From Borrelia sp. P9F1 (lineage in GTDB: Bacteria > Spirochaetota > Spirochaetia > Borreliales > Borreliaceae), in the NCBI RefSeq assembly GCF_030436115.1, contig NZ_CP129407.1:275265-339264 (forward strand): a stretch of DNA of 64,000 nucleotides. Direction: 5' to 3'. Every line of letters starts with the position of its first letter. Position 1 is the stretch's first letter. The translations under genes were made by a program, and so were the position numbers. Shown one piece after another: positions 27,441 through 37,127 of the stretch. The notes under the pieces are model-generated. The model worked only from the letters and a program-made list of their open reading frames with translations, ran no database searches and was not told the DNA's origin.

Positions 27441-28324
27441 ATCCTGTCAAGTTGAGATGAAATACGTGCATCAATTTCTCCAAAATCCGTCTCAATTACG
27501 CACCCACCCTTGCCTATATTCGTATCCTCCACAACCTCTAAATGTTCTATAAAATCAAATTTGGAAATAAATTCAGTCTTTTCATGACTAACAATATCTA
27601 CATCATCGAGGTTAACCCTAATAACAATGTTAGTTTTATTTTTTACCTTCTTTAAAGCCTCATTCACATTTTCTATAACCACACTCTTTTGCGTGTCCAC
27701 AATTTTCTTAACCACTTTAATTGCAATCTGCATAACAAGCTTCATTATTTGATCCCCTGAGGATTCAAAAATTTCTTTTCTCTTTGCTGCCAAAGTAGCT
27801 ATCATATTGTTTAATTTTCCTACTAATTTATCAAAATCCTCACAACCCTTACTAAATCCCACTTCATACCCTTCCTTATTGCCCTTAGCAGTTGCGGCCT
27901 CAAGCTCACCTTTCAATTTATCCTCATACTCTTTAACTATTTTTTCAATCTCGGAATTAACCTCTTTCTCAATTTTCTCTTTCCTACCCTCAGCCTCTCT
28001 TTGCAAAGCCTCGGCTCTCTCATTTGCTAAGTCCACTATTTTGTTAGCCTGCTCATTAGCTTCTTTAAGAATCCTAGAAGATTCCTCCTCCATTTCTCTC
28101 CTAGCAAGCTCACGACCGTTATTAATTTCTTCCTGAAGTTTTACTTTCTTATCCATTAAAACCTCAAGCTCACTTCTAAGACTGGCAACTTGATTATCAA
28201 TATTAAAAACTTCATTTTCTTTTTTTCTAACTTCCAAAGACTCAAAGACAGGATTTGCAATCTCAACAAATTCTAACTTCACCACATTCGCAATCTCTTT
28301 TGATTTGTATAAAATCTTAGGCAA
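27413..28324 (-). CDS. fliH: FliH, regulator of the flagellar export ATPase
   Basis: A 303-residue protein with a long central coiled coil (about 40-165, very rich in Glu and Lys, with the Gly-spaced segment GNKEGYEVGFSKGCED) and a C-terminal FliH/V-ATPase-E-like domain (about 185-295: MKLVMQIAIKVVKKIV; VEDTNIGKGGCVIETDFGEIDARI). FliH dimers bind FliI and link it to the FliN ring. Longer than enterobacterial FliH (about 235), as expected for the enlarged spirochaete export complex. The last codons form one arm of the inverted repeat. Confidence 0.93.
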   Translation of the reverse strand: MPKILYKSKEIANVVKLEFVEIANPVFESLEVRKKENEVFNIDNQVASLRSELEVLMDKKVKLQEEINNGRELARREMEEESSRILKEANEQANKIVDLANERAEALQREAEGRKEKIEKEVNSEIEKIVKEYEDKLKGELEAATAKGNKEGYEVGFSKGCEDFDKLVGKLNNMIATLAAKRKEIFESSGDQIMKLVMQIAIKVVKKIVDTQKSVVIENVNEALKKVKNKTNIVIRVNLDDVDIVSHEKTEFISKFDFIEHLEVVEDTNIGKGGCVIETDFGEIDARISSQLDRIEERLKNYS

Positions 28325-28338
28325 ACAAAACTCCTTTA

Positions 28339-29373
28339 CTAAACAAGCACATCTTCTTCACCCCCTCTAGAAATTACTATCTCACCCTGTTCTTCCAATT
28401 TTCTAATCAAAGAAACAATCTTCTGTTGGGATTCTTCCACATCCTTACGCCTAGTAGGCCCCAAAAATTCCATATCCTCCTTAAGCATTCCAGCAGCTCT
28501 TTTGGACATATTTTTAAAAATCTTCTCCTGCACAGGCACATCAACAGACTTTAAGGCCTTTGCCAACTCCTGTCCATCTATTTCCCTTAAAACCCTCTGT
28601 ATTGACCTATCATCAAGAAGAACAATATCTTCAAATACAAACATCTTCTTCTTTATCTCCTCAGCAAGCTCAGGATCCTCCTCCTCAAGAGATTCAATAA
28701 TAAACTTCTCTGTCTTTCTATCCGCCATATTAATTATCTCAACAACATTATCAACCCCACCAGCTGAAGTATAATCCTCTGAGGATAAAGAAGCCAACTT
28801 TTTCTCAAGCACCCTCTCAACCTCTCTGACCACCTCAGGAGAAGTTCTATCCATCAATGCAATTCTTCTTGCAACATTAGTCTGAATTTCAGTAGGAAGA
28901 CTTGACAAAATAAACGAAGCCTTTTGGGGATCAAGATACGAAAGTATTAAAGCAATCGTTTGTGGGTGCTCCTGTTGTATAAAATTTAAAATATTAGCAG
29001 GATCAGCTCGCCTAATAAACTCAAAAGGTCTTGACTGCAAAGCAGAACCCAAATTGTTAATAATATCTACAGCCTTTTGAGTACCAAGAGATTTCTCAAG
29101 AAGCTCCCTAGCATAATCTATTCCACCCTTTTGAATAAACTCCTGAGCCATCATCAATTCTTTAAATTCCAAAAGAACACTATCCTTAAGCTCAGAGGTA
29201 ATAGTATCAAGTTTTGCTATCTCAAAAGTCAAAGATTCTATCTCTTCCTGAGAGAGATATTTAAACACCTTAGATGAAATTTCAGAACCCACTGAAACCA
29301 ACAAAATAGCAGCTTTCTGCTTCCCCGTTAAAGTAGATATATCAAGTTCTTCTTTTTCATTTCTCTCTTCCAT
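28339..29373 (-). CDS. fliG: FliG, motor switch/torque protein
   Basis: A 344-residue FliG with N-terminal FliF-binding domain (LTGKQKAAILLVSVGSE), middle domain with the EHPQT motif (FIQQEHPQTIALILSYL) and C-terminal torque helix with charged residues (FVFEDIVLLDDRSIQRVLREIDGQELAKALK). It couples stator movement to C-ring rotation and corresponds to FliG2 of Borrelia, the one in the main flagellar operon. The frame begins at ATG 29382, but AAAGGG lies only two bases before it. ATG 29373 fits spacing and the usual protein start. Confidence 0.96.
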   Translation of the reverse strand: MEERNEKEELDISTLTGKQKAAILLVSVGSEISSKVFKYLSQEEIESLTFEIAKLDTITSELKDSVLLEFKELMMAQEFIQKGGIDYARELLEKSLGTQKAVDIINNLGSALQSRPFEFIRRADPANILNFIQQEHPQTIALILSYLDPQKASFILSSLPTEIQTNVARRIALMDRTSPEVVREVERVLEKKLASLSSEDYTSAGGVDNVVEIINMADRKTEKFIIESLEEEDPELAEEIKKKMFVFEDIVLLDDRSIQRVLREIDGQELAKALKSVDVPVQEKIFKNMSKRAAGMLKEDMEFLGPTRRKDVEESQQKIVSLIRKLEEQGEIVISRGGEEDVLV

Positions 29374-29388
29374 AAACTTCATTACCCT

Positions 29389-31095
29389 TTATACATTCTT
29401 AAAAATCCACGTTCTAATCAGTTTAGCAACATCCTCTGGTTTCTCTCGCGCCAAAAGCTCAGCACTATTTTGTAGCTCATCACCCTCTCTAAGTCCGCCA
29501 ACCACATCATCAACTCCAAGATCATCTCCATCCATTAAAGCCTGTTGTCGCCTTAAATGAGCCTGTTTTGCAAATTCTTCTTCTCGAAGACGTCTTCTCC
29601 TCTCAAGTTCCCTAGAAACAACAAAGAAGATTGTCAAGACTACTATCAATAGTGCAATTATTACACTTAGTATATACAAAAAATACTTAAAATTTTCGTT
29701 AGCAAAGTAGTCCTCGTCTATCTTCCTAAACTCACTTAATCTATCAAATGCAATATTCCTAACCGTAATAGAATCGCCCCTCTCCGGTTTATATTCAAAA
29801 GAACTCTGCAAGACATCTGCAATATTTTTCAAAGATTCATCGGAAATAGGCTTATATTCTCTTTTACGAATGCCATTCTCTATTACAAAATTCCCAGATT
29901 CATCATAAACAAAATCCCAAATTCCATCCACAAAAATACCGAGAGAAATTCCCGCAACCCTGGCAGGCTCTTTCTCATTTAAAGACTTCTTTTCATTAAG
30001 AGCAACATTCTTTGTTTCTTTAAACTCATTCGACTTGCCAATAATATCACTTAAATCCTGATATTCGGGCGGAGTGTTACCCTCCTGACCAGGAGGACCC
30101 CATGGACTATAACCCTGCCCCTGATACTCTCTTTTATGCACCTGAGAAGAGATCACAGTAGAATCGCTAATTTTTCTTGTATTATAAGAAACTTTTGGAT
30201 CCTGAGGCTGAAGCTCAATAGGAGAATATTCTTTAGACTCCGTAGTTTGACGAGAAGTGTCCAGTTTCACATTAATCCTTGCAATCATAAACCTATCAAC
30301 AGATAAAACCTTACTTAATGCAAAATCGATCTCATCCCTTAACATAGATTCATACTTTAATTTAAGTTTCCTTTCTTTCTCTGCCAAATCAATTCTATCA
30401 ACCCCATCTAAATTGGAAAAATCATTTAATATATTCCCCTTATTGTCAACAACAGCAATATTATCTGATTCAAGCCCCTCAACAGCATACTGAATCAATT
30501 TAACAAGCCCCTCTACCTTCTTACGATTAGTAACAATATCTGAACCAGGCTTAGGAGTAATTCTAACAGAGGCCTTAACCGCTTCCTGTGCTTCCTTAAA
30601 AAGAGCTTTTTCCGGCATTACAAGACTAATACTAACAGCATCAACATCATCAAGAGCAACAATATGTTGCTCTACAGCCCTTGTAATTGACCTCCTAAGA
30701 TTAATATTTCTTTCAAAATCCGTAATGGTCCATCTGTCGATATCGAAAAGAGACCAAGGGTCCATATGAACAGGTACAAGCTCCTCCCTAACAAGAATTG
30801 CCCTCATTCTCTTAGACATATTCTCATCTGTTAGATATATCTTTCCATCAGCAGTAATCGTATATGAAACACTTTCCCTATCAAGTCTTTGAACTATTCT
30901 ATCTAATAAATATTGATCTTTAATCCCAACACCAAAAAGAGCAACACTCTGCGCCTTAGTAGAAAAACTCACCAAAAAAACGAGCGCGAGAATTACAAAT
31001 AGAGCAATGACTCCAAAAGCTATCCTTTGAATTACACTAGCCTTTCTAAAAACCGTTCCTACTGATGCAAAAAAATTAGTAACAAAATTGCCCAA
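29389..31095 (-). CDS. fliF: FliF, MS-ring protein
   Basis: A 568-residue FliF with two membrane helices (about 24-45 and 455-478), ring-building motifs between them (KGNILNDFSN; RINVKLDTS; AGISLGIFVDGIW) and a C-terminal FliG-binding segment (ENSAEL-like region, PEDVAKLIRTWI). It forms the MS/S ring that houses the export gate. Starts 13 bases after the fliE stop. Confidence 0.96.
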   Translation of the reverse strand: MGNFVTNFFASVGTVFRKASVIQRIAFGVIALFVILALVFLVSFSTKAQSVALFGVGIKDQYLLDRIVQRLDRESVSYTITADGKIYLTDENMSKRMRAILVREELVPVHMDPWSLFDIDRWTITDFERNINLRRSITRAVEQHIVALDDVDAVSISLVMPEKALFKEAQEAVKASVRITPKPGSDIVTNRKKVEGLVKLIQYAVEGLESDNIAVVDNKGNILNDFSNLDGVDRIDLAEKERKLKLKYESMLRDEIDFALSKVLSVDRFMIARINVKLDTSRQTTESKEYSPIELQPQDPKVSYNTRKISDSTVISSQVHKREYQGQGYSPWGPPGQEGNTPPEYQDLSDIIGKSNEFKETKNVALNEKKSLNEKEPARVAGISLGIFVDGIWDFVYDESGNFVIENGIRKREYKPISDESLKNIADVLQSSFEYKPERGDSITVRNIAFDRLSEFRKIDEDYFANENFKYFLYILSVIIALLIVVLTIFFVVSRELERRRRLREEEFAKQAHLRRQQALMDGDDLGVDDVVGGLREGDELQNSAELLAREKPEDVAKLIRTWIFKNV

Positions 31096-31108
31096 ATTGT
31101 GTAGCTCC

Positions 31109-31441
31109 TTAGCGAATATTAATTATATCTTGGTAAGCCCTAACACCTTTTTCAACAACAGCCTTTGTAACACTCAAATTCATATTAGCTTTAGCCATTG
31201 CAATAACAACATCATGCACATCAATTTTGTCCGGCTCCACAATAGCCCTCTCCGTCATCCTAGATACATCCAACTGGCTATCGTTCACCCTAGATATCGC
31301 ATCAAAAAATACATCCTTAAAAGTCCTAGGTAATCCACGCTCTTTAATTTCAAAGTCAGTAGAACCTAATTTAAAGTGCAAAGGATCCTTGCGCTCCAAG
31401 TAAACCCCATTATCGTCCATAAAAAAAGAATCAACTCTCAT
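31109..31441 (-). CDS. fliE: FliE, MS-ring/rod junction protein
   Basis: A 110-residue FliE. The C-terminal half has the family pattern FKDVFFDAISRVNDSQLDVS and VIAMAKANMNLSVTKAVVEKGVRAYQDIINI. It joins FliF to the proximal rod and is an early export substrate. Located between flgC and fliF as in most bacteria. Confidence 0.95.
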   Translation of the reverse strand: MRVDSFFMDDNGVYLERKDPLHFKLGSTDFEIKERGLPRTFKDVFFDAISRVNDSQLDVSRMTERAIVEPDKIDVHDVVIAMAKANMNLSVTKAVVEKGVRAYQDIINIR

Positions 31442-31453
31442 CCCTTAACCCCC

Positions 31454-31912
31454 CTAATTTTGCAGTATTGATAGTGCATTCCTAAACATTGATTTACTGC
31501 TATTAATAACGGTAGAATTCGCCTCATAAGCACGAGAAGCAGAAATCATATCCACCATCTCTTCGACTACATTAACATTAGGAAGCTCCACATACCCCTT
31601 ATGATCACCAAAACTTATCGCATCAGGATGCGTTGGATCATACTTTAATTTCAAAGGAGCCTTATCCTTCTCGATACCAGCAACCCTTACGCCCTGTCCA
31701 ATTCCATTATCAAGATATTCAGGCACAAAGGGACCCTTCCAATATGGATTCCTAACCCTTGGAGAAAAAATTACCCTCTGCCTTCTGTAAGCTCCCCCCT
31801 CAGAGGTTCTAGTAGTACCCACATTTGCAATATTATTTGAAATAACATCTATTCTCAATCTCTGCGCCGTTAATCCTGTTGAAGCAGTATTAATACTTGA
31901 AAACAACCCCAT
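31454..31912 (-). CDS. flgC: FlgC, proximal rod protein
   Basis: A 152-residue rod protein with N-terminal motif INTASTGLTAQRLRIDVISN (NNIANVGTTRTSEGGAYRR) and C-terminal PNVNVVEEMVDMISASRAYEAN, both standard for FlgC. Secreted through the export gate and assembled into the proximal rod with FlgB and FlgF. Confidence 0.96.
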   Translation of the reverse strand: MGLFSSINTASTGLTAQRLRIDVISNNIANVGTTRTSEGGAYRRQRVIFSPRVRNPYWKGPFVPEYLDNGIGQGVRVAGIEKDKAPLKLKYDPTHPDAISFGDHKGYVELPNVNVVEEMVDMISASRAYEANSTVINSSKSMFRNALSILQN

Positions 31913-31937
31913 AAATTACATTCCTCAAGATAATAGC

Positions 31938-32345
31938 CTATTTTATTACAATATTCACACTTTTAAAATAATGAGTCTGAATATTCGTAAACAAGTTATA
32001 CATCATCTGATTCTGAACAAGGCTTTTAATCTCAGAATCAATATTGACATTATTGCCGTTATTATTAAAAGTAGAAACATAGTCAAGCATTCTATGTGGC
32101 TTAACATCTAAATACCCCAACTCCCTAGCCCCATCTAAGTGTTTTTCACTGCTCTTTGTTAAGGACAAAACGGGTGCACTTTCATCTAAAAGTGCCTGCC
32201 TAAGCTCAGCTTCAAAAGTAATTCCACTTCTCTTAAAATTTGGAGTATCCACATTTGCAATGTTATCAGAAACTACAGCCTGCCTTAAACTGAGAACATC
32301 CAAATATTTATGCGTCAAATCAATCGACTTTTCAAAATTAACCAA
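31938..32345 (-). CDS. flgB: FlgB, proximal rod protein
   Basis: A 135-residue FlgB (LRQAVVSDNIANVDTPNFKR; C-terminal NNVNIDSEIKSLVQNQMMYN). It is the first gene of the 26-gene flagellar operon. The start codon is TTG at 32345, with AGAGGG seven bases upstream. No ATG fits. The known flgB promoter of B. burgdorferi lies in this same gap after hslU. Confidence 0.95.
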   Translation of the reverse strand: MVNFEKSIDLTHKYLDVLSLRQAVVSDNIANVDTPNFKRSGITFEAELRQALLDESAPVLSLTKSSEKHLDGARELGYLDVKPHRMLDYVSTFNNNGNNVNIDSEIKSLVQNQMMYNLFTNIQTHYFKSVNIVIK

Positions 32346-32376
32346 ACCAATACCCTCTATTTAAAACAACCTTTAC

Positions 32377-33717
32377 CTATATTATATAATAATTTAAGTC
32401 TTTTTTTTCTTTAATCTCTATTTTTTCATTAACATAGTCCAAGTCTATTTCAATTTTTTTCAACTTGCTACCGGGAGCCTCAAAAAAAAGATCAGCAAGA
32501 ACTTTTTCCATAACTCCATGCAATCTTCTTGCCCCGAGATTTTCACCCTCAAGATTCATATTGAAAGTAAGCTCAGCTATTCTATCAATTGCCTCTTCGC
32601 TAAACTTCAAAGTTAAGTTATATATCTTAAACATCTCAATGTACTGTCTTATTAAAGAATTCTTGGTTTCTTTTAAAATATTTTTAAAATCATCAACACT
32701 TAAGCTCTTAAGCTCAACTTTGATTGGGAACCTACCCTGAAGTTCTGGTATTAAATCAGAAGGCTTTGATAAATTAAAAGCCCCTGCTGCAATAAACAAA
32801 ATATGAGAAGTGTCTACTATTCCATATCTAGTATTGACTTTAGAGCCCTCGACAATTGGCAATATATCTCTTTGAACCCCCTCTCTGGAAACATCATTTC
32901 CACTTCTATTTTTAGTAGCTATTTTATCAATCTCATCGATAAAAATAATTCCCATGTTCTCTACCCTAGATTTTGCAATCTCCACAATATTCTCATTATC
33001 AACCAATTTTTCAAGTTCTTCGGACAAAACAATTTCCCTAGCTTTTTTTACTTTTACCTCTCTTTTCTTTTTTCTATCAAATATATTATTAATTAAACCT
33101 CCAAGACTCATGTCAATCTCTTCAAAATTACCACCAGAAAATATTTCTATCGTGGAGACTGGCATTTTACCTGAGACATAAATGTCAATAAGATCCTCGT
33201 CAAGAGATCCGCTCCTCAACTGTTTCCTAAATTTATCTCTAACTTTTTCGCCAATTTTCTTCTCTTCTTCATCTTCAGTGTCCTCAGGCACCTTAAAAAG
33301 TTTGTCGATTATTCTCTCCTCTGCACGCTTACTGGCCTCTGCGCGGACAGAATCATACATCTCCTCCTTTACCATATTAACAGCGATACTCATTAAATCT
33401 CGAACCATAGATTCAACATCACGCCCCACATAACCCACCTCAGTATACTTAGTAGCCTCAACTTTAATAAAAGGAGCCTTAATAAGCTTTGAAAGCCTCC
33501 TTGCAATTTCAGTCTTGCCAATTCCAGTCGAACCAATCATAATAATGTTTTTAGGCATAACATCATCTCTTATCTCCTTAGGAAGCTTAGATCTTATATA
33601 CCTATTGACAAGAGCGATTGAAACTAATTTTTTAGCCTCAGACTGTCCTATTATGTATTTATCCAATTCTGCAACAATCTCTTTAGGAATTATATTATGC
33701 TTTTCAGATTTATCCAT
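32377..33717 (-). CDS. hslU: HslU, ATPase of the HslUV protease
   Basis: A 446-residue AAA+ unfoldase. It has Walker A MIGSTGIGKTEIARRL (about 48-63), the pore motif YVGRD (about 88), an I domain, Walker B GIIFIDEIDKIA, sensor 1 and the C-terminal GARRLHGVMEKVLADLFFEAP. Length is close to E. coli HslU (443). The hexamer feeds substrates to HslV. The ATG overlaps the hslV stop by one base (TAATG). Confidence 0.97.
   Translation of the reverse strand: MDKSEKHNIIPKEIVAELDKYIIGQSEAKKLVSIALVNRYIRSKLPKEIRDDVMPKNIIMIGSTGIGKTEIARRLSKLIKAPFIKVEATKYTEVGYVGRDVESMVRDLMSIAVNMVKEEMYDSVRAEASKRAEERIIDKLFKVPEDTEDEEEKKIGEKVRDKFRKQLRSGSLDEDLIDIYVSGKMPVSTIEIFSGGNFEEIDMSLGGLINNIFDRKKKREVKVKKAREIVLSEELEKLVDNENIVEIAKSRVENMGIIFIDEIDKIATKNRSGNDVSREGVQRDILPIVEGSKVNTRYGIVDTSHILFIAAGAFNLSKPSDLIPELQGRFPIKVELKSLSVDDFKNILKETKNSLIRQYIEMFKIYNLTLKFSEEAIDRIAELTFNMNLEGENLGARRLHGVMEKVLADLFFEAPGSKLKKIEIDLDYVNEKIEIKEKKDLNYYII
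32381..32386 (-). promoter_or_regulatory. flgB: Candidate -10 box of the flgB operon promoter
   Basis: TATAAT on the minus strand (32386-32381) overlaps the last codons of hslU and would start RNA near 32374, about 30 bases before flgB. I see no good TTGACA-like -35 at 16-18 bases; that region is an A-run. In B. burgdorferi the flagellar operon is driven by a sigma-70 promoter here rather than by a flagellar sigma factor. Position is inferred from that and from the perfect hexamer. Confidence 0.5.
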
Positions 33718-34259
33718 TAACCAATCTCCTCAAGAACAATATTTGAATTTGTGTATATACACACCCTCGCTGCTACCTTTAAAGACTTAAAAGCAATTTC
33801 AACAGCGCTTAATTTTTTATCTTCCATATAAGCAAGCGCCGCCGAGTATGCATAATTGCCCCCACTGCCTATCGAGATGACATCCTCCTCAGGCTCAACA
33901 ACATCACCAGTACCTGAAATCAATAAAATATTATCAGAGTCCGCTACAAGCATCATTGCTTCAAGCTTGTGTAATATTCTGTCAGACCTCCAATCTTTTG
34001 CAAGATCTACAGCAGCTCTTTTGATATCAATAATCCCATCTTCTCTAGCTTTAATCTTTTCTTCAAATTTCTCAAAAAGAGTAATAGCGTCAGAAGTTGA
34101 ACCTGCAAATCCTGCCAAAATCTTACCACTAAGTAATTTTCTTATTTTTATAGCATTGGACTTTAAAACGGTATGCCCAAAAGTCACCTGCCCATCTGCG
34201 GCCACCACTGTCTTCCCCTTTCTTCTTATTGCAATTACTGTAGTCCCATTAAAATTCAT
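33717..34259 (-). CDS. hslV: HslV, proteolytic subunit of HslUV
   Basis: A 180-residue threonine peptidase. The catalytic Thr is the first T of GTTVIAIRR, preceded by the five-residue propeptide MNFNG. Also visible are DGQVTFG, VLKSNAIKIRKL and GFAGSTSDAITLFEKFE. The frame extends to 34286, but ATG 34259 has AGGGGG upstream and gives the usual propeptide length. It forms double rings capped by HslU. Confidence 0.96.
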   Translation of the reverse strand: MNFNGTTVIAIRRKGKTVVAADGQVTFGHTVLKSNAIKIRKLLSGKILAGFAGSTSDAITLFEKFEEKIKAREDGIIDIKRAAVDLAKDWRSDRILHKLEAMMLVADSDNILLISGTGDVVEPEEDVISIGSGGNYAYSAALAYMEDKKLSAVEIAFKSLKVAARVCIYTNSNIVLEEIG

Positions 34260-34269
34260 ACTAAACCCC

Positions 34270-35217
34270 CTATTTAGATATTTCATTCAATAAATTTTTA
34301 ACAAGCACACTAGATATATTCCTACACTCAAAATGATCCCCAGGGCCATCGTCACTAATTTCAGGCTCATTATATTGAACATTAAGTATCTTATAAAGAT
34401 CTGGTATTCCCTTGATCTCCTGAGCTCCACTTTCATATAAAGCCTTAGAGCCCTCTCCAGAATAATCAATATCGTATACATAAACATCAAGGCCTAAATC
34501 AAGTCCAATATCAGCAGTAATTAAGGCACCAGATTTCATCGGAGCATATGTCACAAAAACGGAATCTGAGAGACCCGATATTATCCTATTCCGCTTCGCA
34601 AAAAAATAATTTTGTATTTTTTCGTAGGGTAAAGTTTCAGTAATTATTCCTCCTCCATTTTCTAAAAGCTCGGAGACATATTTTCTATTTTGCCTCGGAT
34701 AAATATTATCAATATCAGTTGCAATAACAGCGTACGTTCTTTTCCTATTCTTTATTGCTCCAAGATGCGCTTCAATATCAGCACCTATCGCAAATCCAGA
34801 TACTACTTCAATATTATTTCTAGCAAGATGAGATACCAACTCTCCAATTCGACTTGCTAAAGTCCTTCCAATTCGCCTTGAACCCACAACAGCCCAAGAC
34901 ACAGCCACAGAATTTGGAAGATTTCCTTTATAATAAATAGCAAACGGTGGATCGTAAATCCTTTTAAGCTTTAGAGGGTAGTCCCTGTCTCCCAAAAAAG
35001 AAACCTTTGCACCTGTCCTATTAATAACCTTCTGTTGAAGCTCGATCAACTTCAAGTCTGGAAGTCTATGCACTTTTTTGAAATCTCTAGATAAATAGGA
35101 AGAAATATCACTCAGGGTTAATCGAAAGACATCATCCAGACCAAAATCATTAAAAATCTTAAGTTTTTCTTTGCTCTTTAAAAATTTCAAACTATCTATG
35201 TAGAGTAATTTAATCAT
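34270..35217 (-). CDS. dprA: DprA/Smf family DNA-processing protein
   Basis: A 315-residue DprA. It has a helical N-terminal part and a Rossmann-fold core with VVGSRRIGRTLASR (about 110), SGFAIGADIEAHLGAI (about 140), ENGGGIITETLPYE and FFAKRNRIISGLSDSVFVTYA (about 205-225). It lacks an obvious C-terminal winged helix. DprA loads RecA on single-stranded DNA in competent bacteria. In Borrelia, not known to be naturally competent, its role is open. It lies between a TPR lipoprotein and hslV with gaps of 3 and 10 bases. Confidence 0.9.
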   Translation of the reverse strand: MIKLLYIDSLKFLKSKEKLKIFNDFGLDDVFRLTLSDISSYLSRDFKKVHRLPDLKLIELQQKVINRTGAKVSFLGDRDYPLKLKRIYDPPFAIYYKGNLPNSVAVSWAVVGSRRIGRTLASRIGELVSHLARNNIEVVSGFAIGADIEAHLGAIKNRKRTYAVIATDIDNIYPRQNRKYVSELLENGGGIITETLPYEKIQNYFFAKRNRIISGLSDSVFVTYAPMKSGALITADIGLDLGLDVYVYDIDYSGEGSKALYESGAQEIKGIPDLYKILNVQYNEPEISDDGPGDHFECRNISSVLVKNLLNEISK

Positions 35218-35220
35218 AAA

Positions 35221-35910
35221 CTATTTGAAATTACTCATCACTCTATTAACTCCCTCTATTTGCTCCTCAGTCAAAGCCTTGTTTTTTGCTTTTTCATAAA
35301 ACAATAAGGCATTACTAAAATCACCAAGAGAATAGTAATTTGAGCCTCTTAACATAAAAAATTCAAAGTAACTCTCTCCCATAGCTTCAAGTTTACTTAG
35401 ATATTCCTTGGCATCCACTTGCCTATTAAGATCATAAACATACATAGTGGAGATAGAAAAAAGAGCTTCTTTAAAATCATTTTTAATAGAAATTGATTTT
35501 AAAAAAGAATCTTCTGCAAGACTTAAGTATTCTTCAATCTTTTCTCTACTCTTTATCTCCTTAGCTAAGTTATAAGAAGATACTCCTATATAAAAATGAG
35601 ATAAATAATTGCTCGAACTATATTCCAAATTTTTATTAAAATACTCAATGGCAGGGCCGTATTGACCCAGCTTAATAAGCTCAAGCCCAATTAGACTAAA
35701 AAATCTAGATTTTTTATCAATAGAATTTAATATGTTTAAAACATTTTTTTCTTCCCTACCAATAAATTCCTTATAAACCTCAATCTTCTCTAAAGGACCC
35801 CCTCCTGCTATCTCTATCTCTCTTATTCTAAGACCAAGATTTGTCTTCTCCTTGGATCCACTCCCACAAGAAATAACCCCAAATAACAAGAATGACATCA
35901 ACTTTTTCAT
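35221..35910 (-). CDS. TPR lipoprotein (BB0298-like)
   Basis: A 229-residue protein with lipoprotein signal MKKLMSFLLFGVISC (lipobox VISC, Cys15) and TPR-type helical pairs from about residue 50 (YGPAIEYFNKNLEY; SHFYIGVSSYNLAKE; GSNYYSLGDFSNALLFYEKA). The ATG follows the ftsZ stop TGA directly, so it is read from the same message as ftsZ. It is probably a scaffold at the membrane, perhaps for division or wall growth (inference from position). Confidence 0.82.
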   Translation of the reverse strand: MKKLMSFLLFGVISCGSGSKEKTNLGLRIREIEIAGGGPLEKIEVYKEFIGREEKNVLNILNSIDKKSRFFSLIGLELIKLGQYGPAIEYFNKNLEYSSSNYLSHFYIGVSSYNLAKEIKSREKIEEYLSLAEDSFLKSISIKNDFKEALFSISTMYVYDLNRQVDAKEYLSKLEAMGESYFEFFMLRGSNYYSLGDFSNALLFYEKAKNKALTEEQIEGVNRVMSNFK

Positions 35911-37107
35911 TCAATCATCACTACTTTTTTTATTTAAATTTCTTAAAAATGTTGGGACATCAATATCATCTTCAAAATAATTAACATTTTTGGATTTTGC
36001 TATAAAGTTGTCGCTCATTCCATAAGAACTTCCAGTATTGTCCTGATTTCCTGACATCAAACTATCAAATTCTTTTGAACTTAAAGTATTACTCTCATTA
36101 GTACCAGACAAGTCTTTTTGCTTTTTAGAGGAAAATCCAGTGGCAACAACAGTAACATAAATTTCATCATCAAGGTTAGAGTTAATAGCATGCCCATAAA
36201 TAACAGTAGCCTCATCATCAACACTAGCAGTAATTATTCCCATAATCTCCTCAAGCTCAAGCAATGAGAAATCCTCCCCTCCCGTTACATTAACAAGAAG
36301 CCCCTTAGACCCTTCAATCCTAACTTCTTCAAGCAAGGGATTACTGATGGCAGAAGTAGCTGCATCAACTGCCCTATTCTCTCCCTTACCGTAACCAATA
36401 CCCATTAAAGCATCACCCTGACCCTGCATAATACTCTTAACATCAGCAAAGTCAATATTAACCTCTCCATGCTCAATGATGAGACCAGCAATTCCCTGAA
36501 CACCCATCCTCAAAACATCATCTGCTCTTTTAAAAGCATCCTTAATAGTGGTCCGCTTATCGACAACAGTTAAAAGCTTCTGATTTGGAATAATTATTAA
36601 GGTATCGACAGATTTTCGCAAATTATTTATTCCCTGCTCAGCGAGTCGCATTTTTTTAGGTCCCTCAAATTTAAAAGGCTTAGTAACAACTCCAACAGTT
36701 AAAATCCCAAGTTCTTTTGCTACCTGCGCAATCACAGGGGCTGCACCCGTTCCAGTTCCTCCCCCCATTCCAGCAGTAATGAATACCATGTCAGCGCCGG
36801 CTAAATGATTTTTAATAATATCGATATCTTCCTCGGCCGCAGCCTGTCCAATTTCAGGTTTCCCACCAGCCCCAAGCCCTGCAGTAACCTTGGCACCAAG
36901 AGCAATTTTTATCGGAGCAATAGAGGTCTGGAGCGCTTGAAGATCAGTATTTGCCACAATAAATTCAACATCCCTTACTCCATATTCAATCATACGATTA
37001 ACAGCATTACTACCGCCCCCACCTGCACCAATTACTTTAAGAACCGTAGGATTTGCAGCAGAATCAAACCTCCTTGAATGACTGTCAATAATATTATAAT
37101 CTTTCAT
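35911..37107 (-). CDS. ftsZ: FtsZ, cell-division tubulin
   Basis: A 398-residue FtsZ. It has [13 protein letters not shown] (about 27-39), the tubulin signature [12 protein letters not shown] (about 110-121), the T7 loop region [15 protein letters not shown] and the C-terminal membrane-tether-binding peptide [12 protein letters not shown]. An upstream in-frame start exists at 37152, but ATG 37107 has GGAGGA and lies 20 bases after the ftsA stop. It assembles the Z ring, which in Borrelia also marks zones of wall growth. Confidence 0.97.
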   Translation of the reverse strand: MKDYNIIDSHSRRFDSAANPTVLKVIGAGGGGSNAVNRMIEYGVRDVEFIVANTDLQALQTSIAPIKIALGAKVTAGLGAGGKPEIGQAAAEEDIDIIKNHLAGADMVFITAGMGGGTGTGAAPVIAQVAKELGILTVGVVTKPFKFEGPKKMRLAEQGINNLRKSVDTLIIIPNQKLLTVVDKRTTIKDAFKRADDVLRMGVQGIAGLIIEHGEVNIDFADVKSIMQGQGDALMGIGYGKGENRAVDAATSAISNPLLEEVRIEGSKGLLVNVTGGEDFSLLELEEIMGIITASVDDEATVIYGHAINSNLDDEIYVTVVATGFSSKKQKDLSGTNESNTLSSKEFDSLMSGNQDNTGSSYGMSDNFIAKSKNVNYFEDDIDVPTFLRNLNKKSSDD

Positions 37108-37127
37108 TAAATTTCCTCCATGGCCGG

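Noticed and set aside
34259-34286. Longer HslV with nine extra N-terminal residues
   Set aside because: Would place the catalytic Thr behind a 14-residue propeptide; ATG 34259 has the better ribosome site and the typical five-residue propeptide.
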